Shown here: one piece after another, positions 48,410 to 59,840 of the stretch
Layout of the letters: every line of letters begins with the position of its first letter
How positions within the stretch are numbered: the stretch's first letter is position 1
From: Nymphaea colorata
Lineage: Eukaryota; Streptophyta; Magnoliopsida; Nymphaeales; Nymphaeaceae
Direction: 5' to 3'
Assembly (NCBI RefSeq): GCF_008831285.2
Contig: NC_045139.1
Coordinates: 34,817,706-34,881,705, forward strand
DNA length: 64,000 nt
Notes under the pieces: generated by a model
Databases searched by the model: none
Told to the model about the DNA's origin: nothing
The model's input: the letters and a program-made list of their open reading frames with translations, nothing else
Made by a program: the position numbers and the translations under genes

Positions 48410-48729
48410 ATTAGCATTTAGCATCAGTGGATGCAAGTAAAGTCCATTAAACAAAAGAAAGCTGTTGTTGATTATTTAAAAATAATTAAAAATATTGACA
48501 TTGAGGTGGAGATATTTCAAAGAGATTGAAGCTGCTTCTTTTTTCTCTTGCTATCGGGGTTGAAAGCAGTTTTGGGATTTAGGAGAACCTATGGTTAATT
48601 CTAATCCTCTCAACTTTAGAATAGCATCCTCCACCTTTTGTAGTCTAACAGAGAATATTATATCCAACAAATAAACATCAATAAAAATCAAACTGAGTTT
48701 TCACTGAAATTATTACTGACTACAGTAGT

Positions 48730-49415
48730 CATCTGTTGCTTAATTTCTATGCACAGATACTGATTTTTGCTTTGCTTCTCCACATTGACTCTTGCATCGC
48801 TAAAATCTTCTGCAGTTCTGATCTGATCTGTGTTTCTTCTTTCCAAACATGCTGGAATCTCTTCCTCCATCCCTTTACGGATAGAGTTTGATCTGTCCAA
48901 AAGAAAATCTGCTCTTTTTCCAATGTACCCCAATCTCTGTCTGTTCCATGCATTGATTTTAAATCTAATAGCCTTCAATCTCTGAAGAATACGCACCATT
49001 GGACAGCCCGTAACTTCAACCTTCCATTCACTAGTGACAACCAACATTGATAGCTTCTTGATTCAATGACCAAAAACCACAGAATCTAAACCTGTTTCCT
49101 CGTGCACTGCTCCTGCTTAATATGAAAAAAGAAACAGCTTTATGGCATGATGAACAAGGCCCTATTATTAACCAGCCTGCAATATCCCACACCTTTCTTC
49201 CCACGCTTGACTGATAATTGCCCAATCCAATTTACATTGAATAAGGTGATCAGCTCTCCTTCTATTAGACCATGTGAAATTAACATTGGGATCCGCAATT
49301 TCATATAACATGCAAGCTTCTATAAAATCATTGAAGGTCGTACATGAAAGGGCATTGGGAGCTCTCTCCGTTTTGTTCGAACTCCCTCTTCACTGCGTTA
49401 AAATTCCCCTTGCTT
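48730..49415 (-). pseudogene. LINE (non-LTR retrotransposon) endonuclease fragment
   Basis: Minus-strand remnant of an L1-like second ORF. From right to left it shows a GDFN-like stretch spoiled by an extra base (about 49405). Next is a long open piece, CTTFNDFIEACMLYEIADPN, followed by FTWSNRRRADHLIQCKLDWA, the C-terminal part of an APE-type endonuclease. After several stops comes RGNRFRFCGFWSLNQE, then GCPMVRILQRLKAIRFKINA and WNRQRLG, the linker that normally precedes reverse transcriptase. No reverse transcriptase motifs follow, so the element is 3' truncated or cut by later insertions. Frameshifts and stops show it is dead. Confidence 0.8.
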
Positions 49416-50192
49416 AATCTCATACTCTAGTTGATCAAAGCATGTCCCTCTCAACCGTCTTTCACGAAGATCATCCTCCGAATCAACCCTAATCAAGAAA
49501 CGTCACGTCTACAGAGAAATAAGGAATCAAAATGAATCGATAATCCACTCCAGGTTTACCATTTCCCCCAAAAAGACCAGCCAAGGCAGAACGGAAGCAC
49601 CATCTGCTCACAAGCTTCTGGATGTATCGATGTCACTGGCCCTGCTTCGCCAGATTGAGTGCCCATCTGAACTTTCCGCTACCACCGGCCACGATCGCCG
49701 TTCCTCCTCCTCGAAATCCGGAGGACGAGGACCAGACCCCATTCTCCAGCGAAGGCCGCCTTCAGAAGGGCAGTCCCCTCCTTCCACAGATTCCGTTAAT
49801 TACAATAAACCCCATTTTATTTGAGCCGCCTCTCTCCAAGTCTTTAGCTTTTTAGTACGGTGGGAGCCGGCAGTCGGGTTGACGGGAGTAACGGCGTAAA
49901 AAGGGAAGGCAACCCGTGAGGGCCAATGGGGAGCGAGGACGTCAGACGGCGTCATGCTGACACTCGAGACCGCCGTCATGCCGGTTAACCGGCGGGCAGG
50001 ACAAGGGCGGGGGGTGACCGGAGACGTCCGGTCTGCGCTCCCGGGGTTAGGACAATTTGACCCTGGTTGAAATGATTGCGCGCGGCCAATTTGACCCGAG
50101 GGTTAAGGGGAGGGACGGAGGGGAGGAGGAGGCAACTGGGCGAAGGGAGTGGGACGGACAGAGGAGAGAGACGAGAGAGTTGTACGAAGGTG
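49416..50192 (+). promoter_or_regulatory. Upstream region of the ARF gene
   Basis: DNA becomes GC-rich from about 49600 onward, which fits a promoter and leader region of the downstream ARF gene. No TATA box or start site can be fixed. Overlapping frames on both strands reflect base composition and I do not treat them as genes. Confidence 0.35.
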
Positions 50193-50378
50193 ATGGCAGC
50201 GAGCAGAGTAGGGGTCAGAGGGGGAGACGTTAAAGCCATCGGTTCCTTCTTCTGCACGACTCTGGGTTGCGCACGGCCGACGTCGGAGAGGGATTCTCCG
50301 GGTGCTTGCTCCGGTGTTAGGGTTTCTTCCTCTTCTTCTTTGTCCAGTTTTTCTTCTTCTCCTGTGCGAGGATTGTAG
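50193..50378 (+). other. Upstream ORF (61 codons) in the ARF leader
   Basis: ATG at 50193 opens a frame that stops with TAG at 50376-50378. It is Arg/Gly and Ser rich and resembles no conserved peptide I know. If transcription starts above it, it would reduce scanning to the ARF start. Long leaders with upstream ORFs are well known for ARF genes. Confidence 0.35.
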
Positions 50379-50825
50379 GGTTGCTGGCTGAGCGAGGGTT
50401 TTTCTTTTCTTCTTCCCGGCTGAGCAAGGGATTTTTGTTTTGTTTTCTTTTCTGGAGGAGTGATAGGGTTTCTGGTGAAGGAGCAAGGCTTTGTTCCTTC
50501 GTTTCTTGCCTCCTGTGGCTTGCGATTGGACGGAATTCTAGGTGTTGTGGTGACGGAAGCCAGGTTTCTTGTTGTTTCTTCTGTTGTTTGATTCTTGAGA
50601 CCGGCTTGTGTGGTGGTTTCTGCCGAGGGAGCAAGAGAGTTGTCGGTTGGTGTTACGGTTCTTGTTGCTTTTTTTTTTTGGCCTTCCTCCAACGGGATTG
50701 TAGTAGTTTCTGGAGGCGAAGCTAGAGTCGTTCTCTGCTTGTTCCGAGGCGCGGTTGTAGGGCGTTTAGGGAGAGAGAGAAGAGAGGTAGATTTTGTAGA
50801 GTCCTTTTTTGGAGATCGCTGGTGG

Positions 50826-50840
50826 ATGAGCGGGTTCTGA
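50826..50840 (+). other. Four-codon upstream ORF just before the ARF start
   Basis: ATG AGC GGG TTC TGA ends 20 bases before the ARF ATG at 50861. Its context has a T at -3 (weak), whereas the ARF ATG has G at -3 and G at +4. It almost certainly lies in the leader. Confidence 0.6.
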
Positions 50841-50860
50841 TAGGGATTAGTTGACTAGAA

Positions 50861-53800
50861 ATGGCGGCGTCTGAGGTTACGTTCCGGGGGAGCGGGAGCA
50901 ACGTGAGAGCCGAGGGCTTGTCCTCTGCATGTGTTGAGCCGAGCAATGGCGGGATCGGGCAGAAGGCTATGGCTGACGCACGGAGGGGATGCAGTGGGTT
51001 GCCCGCTAGTAGTAAAGGTAAATACATGCTGTCTGAGAGAAGCTATGCTTGCCAACGTGCTATATGATTGGTTTTTGCTTGCGATTTTATGTAGAAATGG
51101 AGAAAAAGACTGTCTTAAGAGTTTTTTTCTGGATTGTTGTCTTGATTTTGGCACAGACATGGAAGATGCTTTATATGATGAGCTCTGGCATGCGTGCGCT
51201 GGGCCGCTGGTGACGGTTCCTCGTACCGGTGAGAAGGTTTTCTACTTCCCTCAAGGCCACATCGAGCAGGTGAGAAAGGATTTCGCAGCCCAAGGGTCAG
51301 CATGATGGGTTTAGCTGGGGGCTATATGTGTTCGTGTTTCTCAGATCTGAATATTTGTAGCTCGTTTAAAGCTTTGCGGGATGTTCTGTATCAGGTTGAG
51401 GCATCGACGAATCAAGTAGCTGATCAACAAATGCCTCTGTATAACCTTCCTTGGAAGATACTCTGCACTGTGATCAACGTCGAATTGAAGGTCTGGTCCT
51501 TCAAAAGCTACATATTTACGTCATTCCTTTGTCAATGTCTGACTCTCTTTCTGCATCTTTCAATTGGTTTTTCAGGCGGAGCCGGACACAGATGAGGTCT
51601 TCGCACAGATGACACTGGTTGCAGATGCGAATGTGTGTTGTCTCTGGGTCCCCTAGTCAGTACTGCTTATTTCCTTTCCTTTAGCTCGTTTTAGTCTTAA
51701 GGGTCTTCTTTCCGTTGCTTTGGTATGCGAAATTGTTTCTGCAGCAAAATGAGAACGAGATGGAAGCAGAACCACCGCCGCCTCCCTCTGCTCGACCGGA
51801 TGTGCATTCATTCTGCAAGACCTTGACGGCTTCGGACACAAGCACCCATGGTGGGTTTTCGGTTCTAAGGAGGCATGCGGACGAGTGCCTACCGCCTTTG
51901 GTGAGTCATGTAGTTAGCGAATCTTGATACTCCTGTTTGTGTTTAGGCTTTTTCCTTTTCTTTTCAGTGACACCTTATCTGTGATTGCAGGACATGAGCA
52001 AGCAACCGCCAAGTCAGGATCTGGTGGCTAAGGACTTACATGGGAAGGAATGGAGCTTTCGACATATCTTCCGAGGTGTGAGATAGCTTGCTTTCATGGA
52101 TTGTGCTTTGCACAATAGGGCTTAGGACATGATGGTCTATTGGTTCCTCTTGTTTGTTCAATTTAAACTTCTTTTTATTTTCTTGGTCTCGCCATTTACT
52201 TCTAGATCTCTGAAGAAACTTGTATGTAGGCTATCCATATAAAATCTTTTCCTCGTCAGATTTTTACGCCAAAGCCTCTGTTGGCAAAATGATTCTGTGC
52301 CAATTGGCAAAAGGATTTTGTGCCAACCCGTAGCTTCTAACGGCTTGCAACTTGCAGAAAGTTAGAAAATGTAGAAAAATTCTCGAGGGGCCCTTTGTTT
52401 TTTTTTTTACTTTAATTGGGTTTTTCTGTTTTTGTTCTGTAGTGTTTAGAAGCTTAGATGGCAGTGCAAATCCAATATGAAAAATACTGGAAAAAAGTTG
52501 AGGCAGGACAAGTATCCTTTTCTTTCCCTTTGTGAAGTGATGAATAAGTCAGTGAGCTACCTTGTAGTTGAAACTTGAAACTTGAAAGTGCTTTGGTCCA
52601 TTATCAGGGTTCCTTTGGGTGAGTTTGTTTTGTTCCTTTAGACAGGCATTGTACAAGTTGCTGCCCACAAATAAACGGTTCAAGTGATGTTTTTTGTATG
52701 TCAGAGATTACACATATTAATTAAGCTGTGACATGTCTATATTATGTTCACTTGGTTTCTCTACCAATAAACACTAAATGACAGGTTTTTTTTGCTTACT
52801 TGAACGAAAATTTAGATGTTGTTTCTCTGGTAGATCAGTATCCTTGCAACATCTTTCGTTGTTTTACATTCAAGGTCTATCGTGCATCTGTAAACTCTGT
52901 ATGCTGGTCTTGATACTGTGGCATATTAGCCACATTCCCAGATTTGGTCCATGTAAGATAAGCAGTGATATCTCAGAATGAACTGGATTTCTTGACATGG
53001 GGCTGCTTGGCACACGTGAACATTCTAATGCTGATGTTGGTTCCTTCCCAAGGCATTGAGTTTCTTTTCTGGATTTGTTACAAGGATCGGAGGTGGTTCA
53101 ATCTATCACTTATAAATTGATTTCCTCAGAATTATTCATATAACATGAACTGGATTTCTTGATATGGGGCTACTTAGCACACATGAGCATTCTAATGCTG
53201 ATGTTTGTTCCTTCCGAAAGCATTAAGTTCTTTTCTGCATTTGTTACAAGGATCTAAGGTGGTTCAACGTGTCACTTATAAATTAATTTCCTTGGATTTT
53301 TTTTTCGATTGTCTGACCTGTTTTTTTTAGATTTCTTTAATTGCTGTTCTTATTGTTGGTATCTTATTTAGTCTGTTCTAGGAAATAGATGACGGAAAAG
53401 ACCTAAAATATGGTAACTCCAGAGTACATGGTTTACTGTTGAAGAAGCTGCCCTTTGTCGGGCTTGTTCTAATGTTTTTCCACAAATATGTCATACCTGT
53501 GGTGATTTTAGAGCTTTTCATTGTGTTTCTGCTTTTCTTTGTACAAACTTTTGAATGAATTTTTTTCAACCTCGACAATGTACAGGAAGTTTATCTGATC
53601 ATTTAATATTGGTTGCATGTGGTTATTTTGTAGTGATGCATCTTATCTTCATATTACAGGACAACCAAGAAGACATCTGCTTCAAAGTGGTTGGAGTGTC
53701 TTTGTTAGCTCTAAGAGGCTTGTTGCTGGAGATGCTTTTATTTTTCTAAGGTCTTCTAATTTTCCTCTGTGTGTGTGTGTGTGTGTGTGCTTGTCTCCAC

Positions 53801-56800
53801 CCTTCAATTGGGCTTCAGTTGTTCTGAGATGATTAATGTCCTGCAGAGGTGAAAATGGTGAGCTTCGTGTTGGAGTTAGACGGGCCATGAGACAGCTGAG
53901 CAATGTGCCATCTTCTGTGATATCTAGTCACAGTATGCACCTAGGTGTCCTGGCAACAGCATGGCATGCTATTCAAACAGGGACCATGTTCACCGTGTAC
54001 TATAAACCAAGGTACCACATAGATTTGTAATTTTGTAACCTATGAATGATTTCGAAAAGTAACATTCAAGATGCTTGGATTTTCATTATACTTGAATTGA
54101 GAAAGGTTGTAAATCTTAAAGGCACTATTCAGGATCCTTATCACTGTTTAGAGTTTAGTCCCAGCAATCCTTTTGTTTTGCTTTTACAAACTATTTTTTT
54201 CTGTTCCTTTTGAATCTTGCTTATAGACAAGTCGTGATTTTGTATGGCAAAAGTTTGATTAAGTGCATTTTTTCATGTCTTAGTTCTTGGTTTCCCTGTC
54301 ATGTATCACATAGCAAGTCACATGATTATCATGAATTTGCAAATATGAGAAGCATTGAATTCTGTTACTTTTTGCCTTTCTTTGGGCAGCATTCAGATTC
54401 AGTTCATAGCTCTACTGTGTTTGTATAATTTCTCCATCTACTTTTGTATTTTTCTCCTGAATTAGTGTATTGTTTTTCTTTTCCAATTTTCAGGACAAGC
54501 CCTTCAGAATTTATTGTCCCTTTTACACAATACATGGAATCTGTTAAGAACAATTATTCTATTGGGATGAGATTCAAAATGAGATTTGAGGGTGAGGAGG
54601 CACCTGAGCAAAGGTACTGAGCTTTGATGTCCTGTTATCCGAGCCTGTAAGCATGCTTGAGGACACGACTTGATGATGTGCTAATTTTCGGTTTCCTCAT
54701 TTCTTTTCTATCTTGGGTTAGATTTACAGGTACGGTTGTTGGTATTGGAGAAGTTGATCCTACAGGGTGGCGTGAGTCAAAATGGAGATGCCTGAAGGTC
54801 TGTACTTAAAGTCTTAAACTATGCTTCTATTTTATATGGTTTGTTTTGGTGTTGTATCATGTATGTGCTTAATAATTTCTTGATAATTTAGGTGCGGTGG
54901 GATGAAACCTCTTCTGTTCCTCGTCCAGAGACAGTTTCCCCATGGAAAATTGAACCTGCTTCAGCATCTGTGACCCCAAATCCACTTCCTGTTACTAGAC
55001 CAAAAAGGCCTAGGGCAAATGCAGTGCCTCCATCATCGGATGCATCTGCTATGAGGGAAGGTACATCTCTCTCTCTCTTTATATATATATATATATATAT
55101 GTAAAGGAAAAAGGGTTGTATATTTTTTCGTTCACAACTTGATGATTGGAGCACATTCTTAATTGTTGTTAGGTCCACCCAAAGCTGCAGTTGAACCTAT
55201 GCAAGTCCACAGATATTCAAGGGTCTTGCAAGGCCAAGAATTTACAACCTTGCGAGGTTCCTTTTCTGATACCAGTCAAGTGGATCATGGGCAGAAGCAA
55301 CGTCTAGAGGATGATGATAAAAAGGAAAGGGCTCCTTCATTAAGAAATATGGGTTCTGAAAATTGGATGTCATTGCTGAAGCACTCTCCTGCACAAACCC
55401 ATGATGAAGCTAACCCAGTACTGAATCATTTTGAGGACCAAAGTGGCAAATATCACTCTCATGGAGGCCTGTGGCCTATACTGTCTTCCACGTGCTTGAT
55501 GGGCTCTGATCGCTCAAGACCGACTGCAGGTTCCAGTGAATTACCATATCAGATGTCTGGAAATTTCAGATATGGGCATCCGACTGGTTACACTATGATG
55601 TGCAATTCTATTGTTGAGCAACAAGGGAGCTGGGCGGTGCCTGCATTACCTTCTCATATGGAAAATCTTTCTCATGCTCTTCTGGGGAGGCCAAAGAGTG
55701 TTCTACATTCTCAACCAGAGGCCAGTAAACCTAAGGGTGATGGTAACTGTTTGCTGTTTGGCATAAATCTTGCTGGCAGTTCTCATCAACCCGAACCTCC
55801 CATCATGCATGATCATACAACAATTTCACTCCATAAACCTCTATTGCTGGAGACAGACCAGCAGCTTGAACCCTCAAAATGTACAAAATCAGCTGATACT
55901 CTTCACACTGAAAGTGATCAGGAGAAGCCTTGTCTCCCTTGTCAGACACATTCCAGGGACACTAACACGTCTCTGTGTAGTTCAACAAGGAGTTGTACTA
56001 AGGTGTGTGATGTTGACTCCAGTTTTTTGATGTATCATCACCATGAACAGTTAATGGTTCATGTGAAACCATGCTTCCTAGTTAGTAGGCTCTTGATAAT
56101 TGATGGCATGTCCTTATTTTTTGAGGTCTTGTTATGTTTACTTCTGGTCTATACATGTTTGTGCCTGCTAACATTAATGTGGCTCACAGTCCATATTTTC
56201 TGGTTGGTACTTTTGGATGATCTATGCAACTATGAAGCTTTTAATGTGCTTTCATACTATTGAAGGTGTAACATCCAAAACAATTGGGTTTCAGGTACAC
56301 AAGCAAGGGAGTGCTCTTGGAAGATCTGTAGACCTTGCAAAGTTTAGTGGTTATGAAGAGCTGATCAGAGAGTTTGATCAAATGTTTGAATTCCAAGGGG
56401 ATCTGGTGAACCCGTCCAAAGGCTGGCTAGTTGTTTATACTGATGATGAAGGTGACATGATGCTTGTCGGGGATGATCCGTGGCAGTAAGTCCAAACATT
56501 CTTTTAGCAGTTTTGTTTTTTTTTTTACCTTATAAATAGGGGAATCTGCACTGTATTTTTTTGGATGCCCTTGACTATCAATGTCTCTCCTTCTCTGTAG
56601 TCTCAATTTCATTGAGAAAATATTCTACTGTGCAGATAACTACACAGTAGTGCTGCTGTTATTGATCTCATTCTGTGTCTTTGATGAAAAATGGCTTGTG
56701 TTTATTGTTATCCCTTTCAAATTTGGATGGTTTCTGGGCTGACCTTGAATGCCGTTTTCATGAAAACAAAAACAGGGAATTCTGCAGCATGGTTCGCAAA

Positions 56801-56932
56801 ATTTTCATTTATACACGCGAAGAAGTTCAACGGATGAGGCCACGATCCATACCCCAAAAGAGCGAAGACAATTGTACTGGTGGAGAAATCAAGGCAACAG
56901 TCAAGGATGCCAATGCATCTCTGCATTTGTAG
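50861..56932 (+). CDS. ARF2: ARF2-like class B auxin response factor
   Basis: Nuclear transcription factor binding TGTCNN auxin response elements; class B members repress. Exons: 50861-51017, 51157-51269, 51395-51490, 51576-51632, 51745-51900, 51991-52075, 53660-53750, 53847-54011, 54494-54613, 54722-54797, 54892-55060, 55173-56002, 56295-56485 and 56776-56932. The joined frame gives 820 aa (Arabidopsis ARF2 is 859). [11 protein letters not shown] opens the dimerisation fold in exon 2. The B3 domain runs from [20 protein letters not shown] (about 162) to about 265. The ARF ancillary domain includes [20 protein letters not shown] and ends near WDETSS. The middle region is Ser/His rich, not Gln rich, and has an LFGINL motif at 623. 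PB1 (about 706-795) keeps the lysine face and the acidic [14 protein letters not shown] motif. Intron 6 (1.6 kb) carries a tandem duplication. Exon 12 contains a tasiR-ARF target-like site. Confidence 0.96.
52981..53314. repeat. 167-bp tandem duplication in ARF intron 6
   Basis: Two adjacent copies begin AACTGGATTTCTTGA at 52981 and 53148 and stay alignable to about 53310, with scattered substitutions. This is an intronic segmental duplication, older than the 87-bp duplication at 35327. Confidence 0.85.
55220..55240 (+). promoter_or_regulatory. TAS3 tasiR-ARF target-like site in ARF exon 12
   Basis: This 21-base stretch encodes R445-VLQGQE. Arabidopsis ARF2, ARF3 and ARF4 carry the trans-acting siRNA target at the equivalent codons. 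Compared with a perfect complement from memory, the differences are mostly G:U-type, with one possible mismatch near base 15 of the site (C where the complement would be U). Known biology: cleavage by miR390-TAS3 siRNA limits ARF2/3/4 mRNA. Confidence 0.8.
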
Positions 56933-59563
56933 CATTCCACTTCTGGGAACCAGCTTTCTCCTTTGCAGGTCAGTAAAATGAGCAGATAAATTTTTAACTT
57001 TCAAGTTACCTGCTCAAGTGATGCTTCGCATTCTAGCCACGGGGTTCAGCTCCTGAGTGAGCAGCAAGTCTCTAGGCATGGTTCTGTTTGCTCGACAATA
57101 AGTATCACATGGGAAGTATAACCTGGTAGGGCGTTCTTTGTAATAGACCTTTCACAGGCCAATTTTAAAATTTGCACTCAAAATGCCTGGACGTTTTTGT
57201 GGTAAGTTGCTGCCAGTGCCAGCAAATGCCTGAACAGAGGAGAAGCGATGGCATCTCTCTCTCTCTCTCTCTCTCACGCACAATGCGTGCATATACTCAC
57301 TGAACGTAATAGGGATGAAAACTCTCATGGCACACAAAGTTACTGAAAATGAGTTTGTGTAACTACTTCCTTTGATTCATACTGTATTTTTTGCAGGCTT
57401 TCCTTGTTTAAATATGACGTTCAGTTGGGGCTACAGACTGCTAGTACTTCTCTTTTTGGTAGCTATATTTGGACCTTGGAGTAGGTGCTATATTATCTCA
57501 GTTTTGCATTCTACCCGTTTTCTTTCACCATACAAGGCAAGAGGCTGGCCTTGTTCTTCAGGCTGCGTTTGTACATATCTTCTTTTCTTCTTAGCCCATA
57601 TGGTATTTTCGATACATAGCCCTTCCTATGGATCGTTTGTAATCATTTTTATTGTTCTAGTGAGCTGTCTTGGTAAAATACGTCATCTTCTACTGCTATA
57701 AGGTGCCCGGTATTGTATTGTTAGATGTGCAATGTAAATTTTCTGTGGACAATTGGAAAAATGAAATTTCTATAGATTTTATTGAGCGTATATTTCACTC
57801 CACACTTCAAACCCACACACCATTTGCCGAGATCCTTGATGTAAGCCCAACGCTTGCACACCTGTGGTGAGTAGTACCTCTCAACAGACCTCACTTTGTA
57901 TTCTGTCGTTCAGAAAAGTTGGTTGCTCGATCAATAAGTTTCGAAAGCTTGGCGCTTAGAGCAGAAGCTTTGAGCAAGATTTGGGGATTTCTATGTCAGT
58001 TTTAGTAACACAGACACAGTATCTGATGCTGACACGACCTTGTACACCCGACTTGAATCCGGCGTGAAACTGATTTTTATTTGTTTTTTAGTTTTACCCG
58101 AGGCGGAATCCCCATAAAAGCCGGCAGCAAAAGAAATCAGCACCACCAACCGATCGACTTGTCATTGTCGTGTGATTTGTTCTACTATTTTGATTTCCCA
58201 GTTGGCCCGCGAGTGCTGGGGTTGGAGTGATCATTGTCTGCTGGCCTTTTGGGACATTGAGGCTTGTCCTACCACGTGGGCGCTGTACTGCTACTAGGCA
58301 GGCATGTGACCTTACGGAGCAGCGTGCAGAGACTGTCCTACGGTGACAACACCTCGCATTTACATCAAAGGACGATATATACGTCCTTGTGTCGTCTCTT
58401 GGCCCTCAGTTGGCGATGACTGGGATGCCTGGGCCTGCTCACAGCCTCGGTGCATTCTCACACCGCTTGGTTGGGAAAAGGTGCGACCTCTTGTCCCAGC
58501 TACTGGCTAATCCATCGTAAACTGCTCCGCTCTTTCATGATATTGGGACACCTTTCTTCCCAAAATGGTTGGGGATAGCGGTAGATTTCTGTATCAGTCA
58601 AAAGAAAGGGAAAAAGGACGGTAAAAATCTTGTATTCCTTTTCAGACCGCGTCAGGTGCGCTCAGCTCCGCTTTTCCTAAGAAAGAAACGACTCTATGTA
58701 TTGAACGGAAACCGGTCGGCTGGTTCTTGTCAGACTGAATATTGGCTTTGAGTTACCCTTGCCATGGCTGGTTGGTAAAACGCGGGGCCGCTAGTTGCTA
58801 GTTCAATTTTCATCATCGTCAATCTCTTGCCTAAAAGTAAGCGTAGGTCTTGAGTGCTGGCTTTTCGAGTCCACAGATAGGGAAAGAAAGAAGTCCCAGT
58901 GAGAAAAATTTTCATCAGTCCAAGAATCAGCTTTTTTAAAATCCGGTGCTGTAAAATTTACGCAGGAGAGAAACAGGGAAAAGCAGATCCTTCTTATGTG
59001 TCTCTTTAACGTGATCATGAGTTCCGGTGACCAAGTTAATGTTCATTCATCAGTTCTGGGATTGCTCTTTAGCCCATTTAACTGGAAGGCATCTGGCAGT
59101 AAGTTTGAACCAAGAACTCAGAAACTCCAATCAAAGTAAGAGTCTCACGCCACACCTGAAGCTTGCACTCACTTTCCTCGTCTGTTACATCGAGAAAGGA
59201 CGTCTGATGAAAGATCACGAAAGGAATCCGGCGACCTCAAATGAGAAGCGATGAGACGAGACATGGAACTGCCAAAGACCCAGGAACATGGCCCCTCCCC
59301 ACTTTGAACGTTTTGAAGTTGGACCCGTCAACCGACGTCTCAGCGACTGCTCTTCTTTCAGTCTCTGACATTGCGCCATGTTCCCGCCATCCAAGTTGGC
59401 CGCTGGGTGTGCAGAGCTGCTCTCTGGTTCGCACGGCCCTCCCTTTACCTGTCCCCTTCTGCATGTCACCTTCCAAGGTTCTCATACAATTAAACGTTGA
59501 AGGCAGTGGTCCTCCTCTGAAAGCTTCCGTTTACTCTCTCTCTCTCTCTCTCTCTGTCTATGT
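56933..59563. other. ARF 3' flank and intergenic DNA
   Basis: The first several hundred bases are probably 3' UTR. A TC tract lies at about 57256-57276. A hydrophobic plus-strand frame of 109 codons (57372-57701) has no family resemblance. Beyond 58000 no gene is recognised. Confidence 0.4.
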
Positions 59564-59840
59564 GGGGAGAAAAATTTTTAGTTGGTTCCTGAAATTCTTT
59601 GGTGCAGTTTCAAAATAAGTTTTTACATTGTTTCAACTTTTCTAATTGCTCTCACACTTTTGAGATCATGGTTGCCTTACCGGGACCTTGTTTCAAAGTC
59701 CGGGGAGAAAAGACTTTTTAGTTGGTGCCTGAAATTTTTTGCTGCAGTTTGAATAAAAGTTTTCACATTGTTTCAACTTTTCTGATAGCTCACACTTTTT
59801 AGATCATAGTTTTGCCTCACCGGGACCTTGTTTCAGAGTC
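59564..59840. repeat. 138-bp tandem duplication
   Basis: Two adjacent units begin GGGGAGAAAA(A/G) at 59564 and 59702. Both contain TTTTTAGTTGGT, TTTCAACTTTTCT and ACCGGGACCTTGTTTC, with moderate divergence. Confidence 0.88.

Noticed and set aside
49985-50692. 235-codon minus-strand open frame over the ARF leader
   Set aside because: Low-complexity Pro/Lys/Glu/Ser peptide produced by GC- and purine-rich leader DNA. No splice or family evidence.
55163-56263. A 366-residue single-exon protein at the ARF locus
   Set aside because: It is ARF exon 12 read into intron 12. The donor AAG|GTGTGT and the PB1 exons downstream show the true structure.
57372-57701. Hydrophobic 109-codon frame after the ARF gene
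   Set aside because: It lies in the probable 3' UTR/flank and has no recognisable motif.
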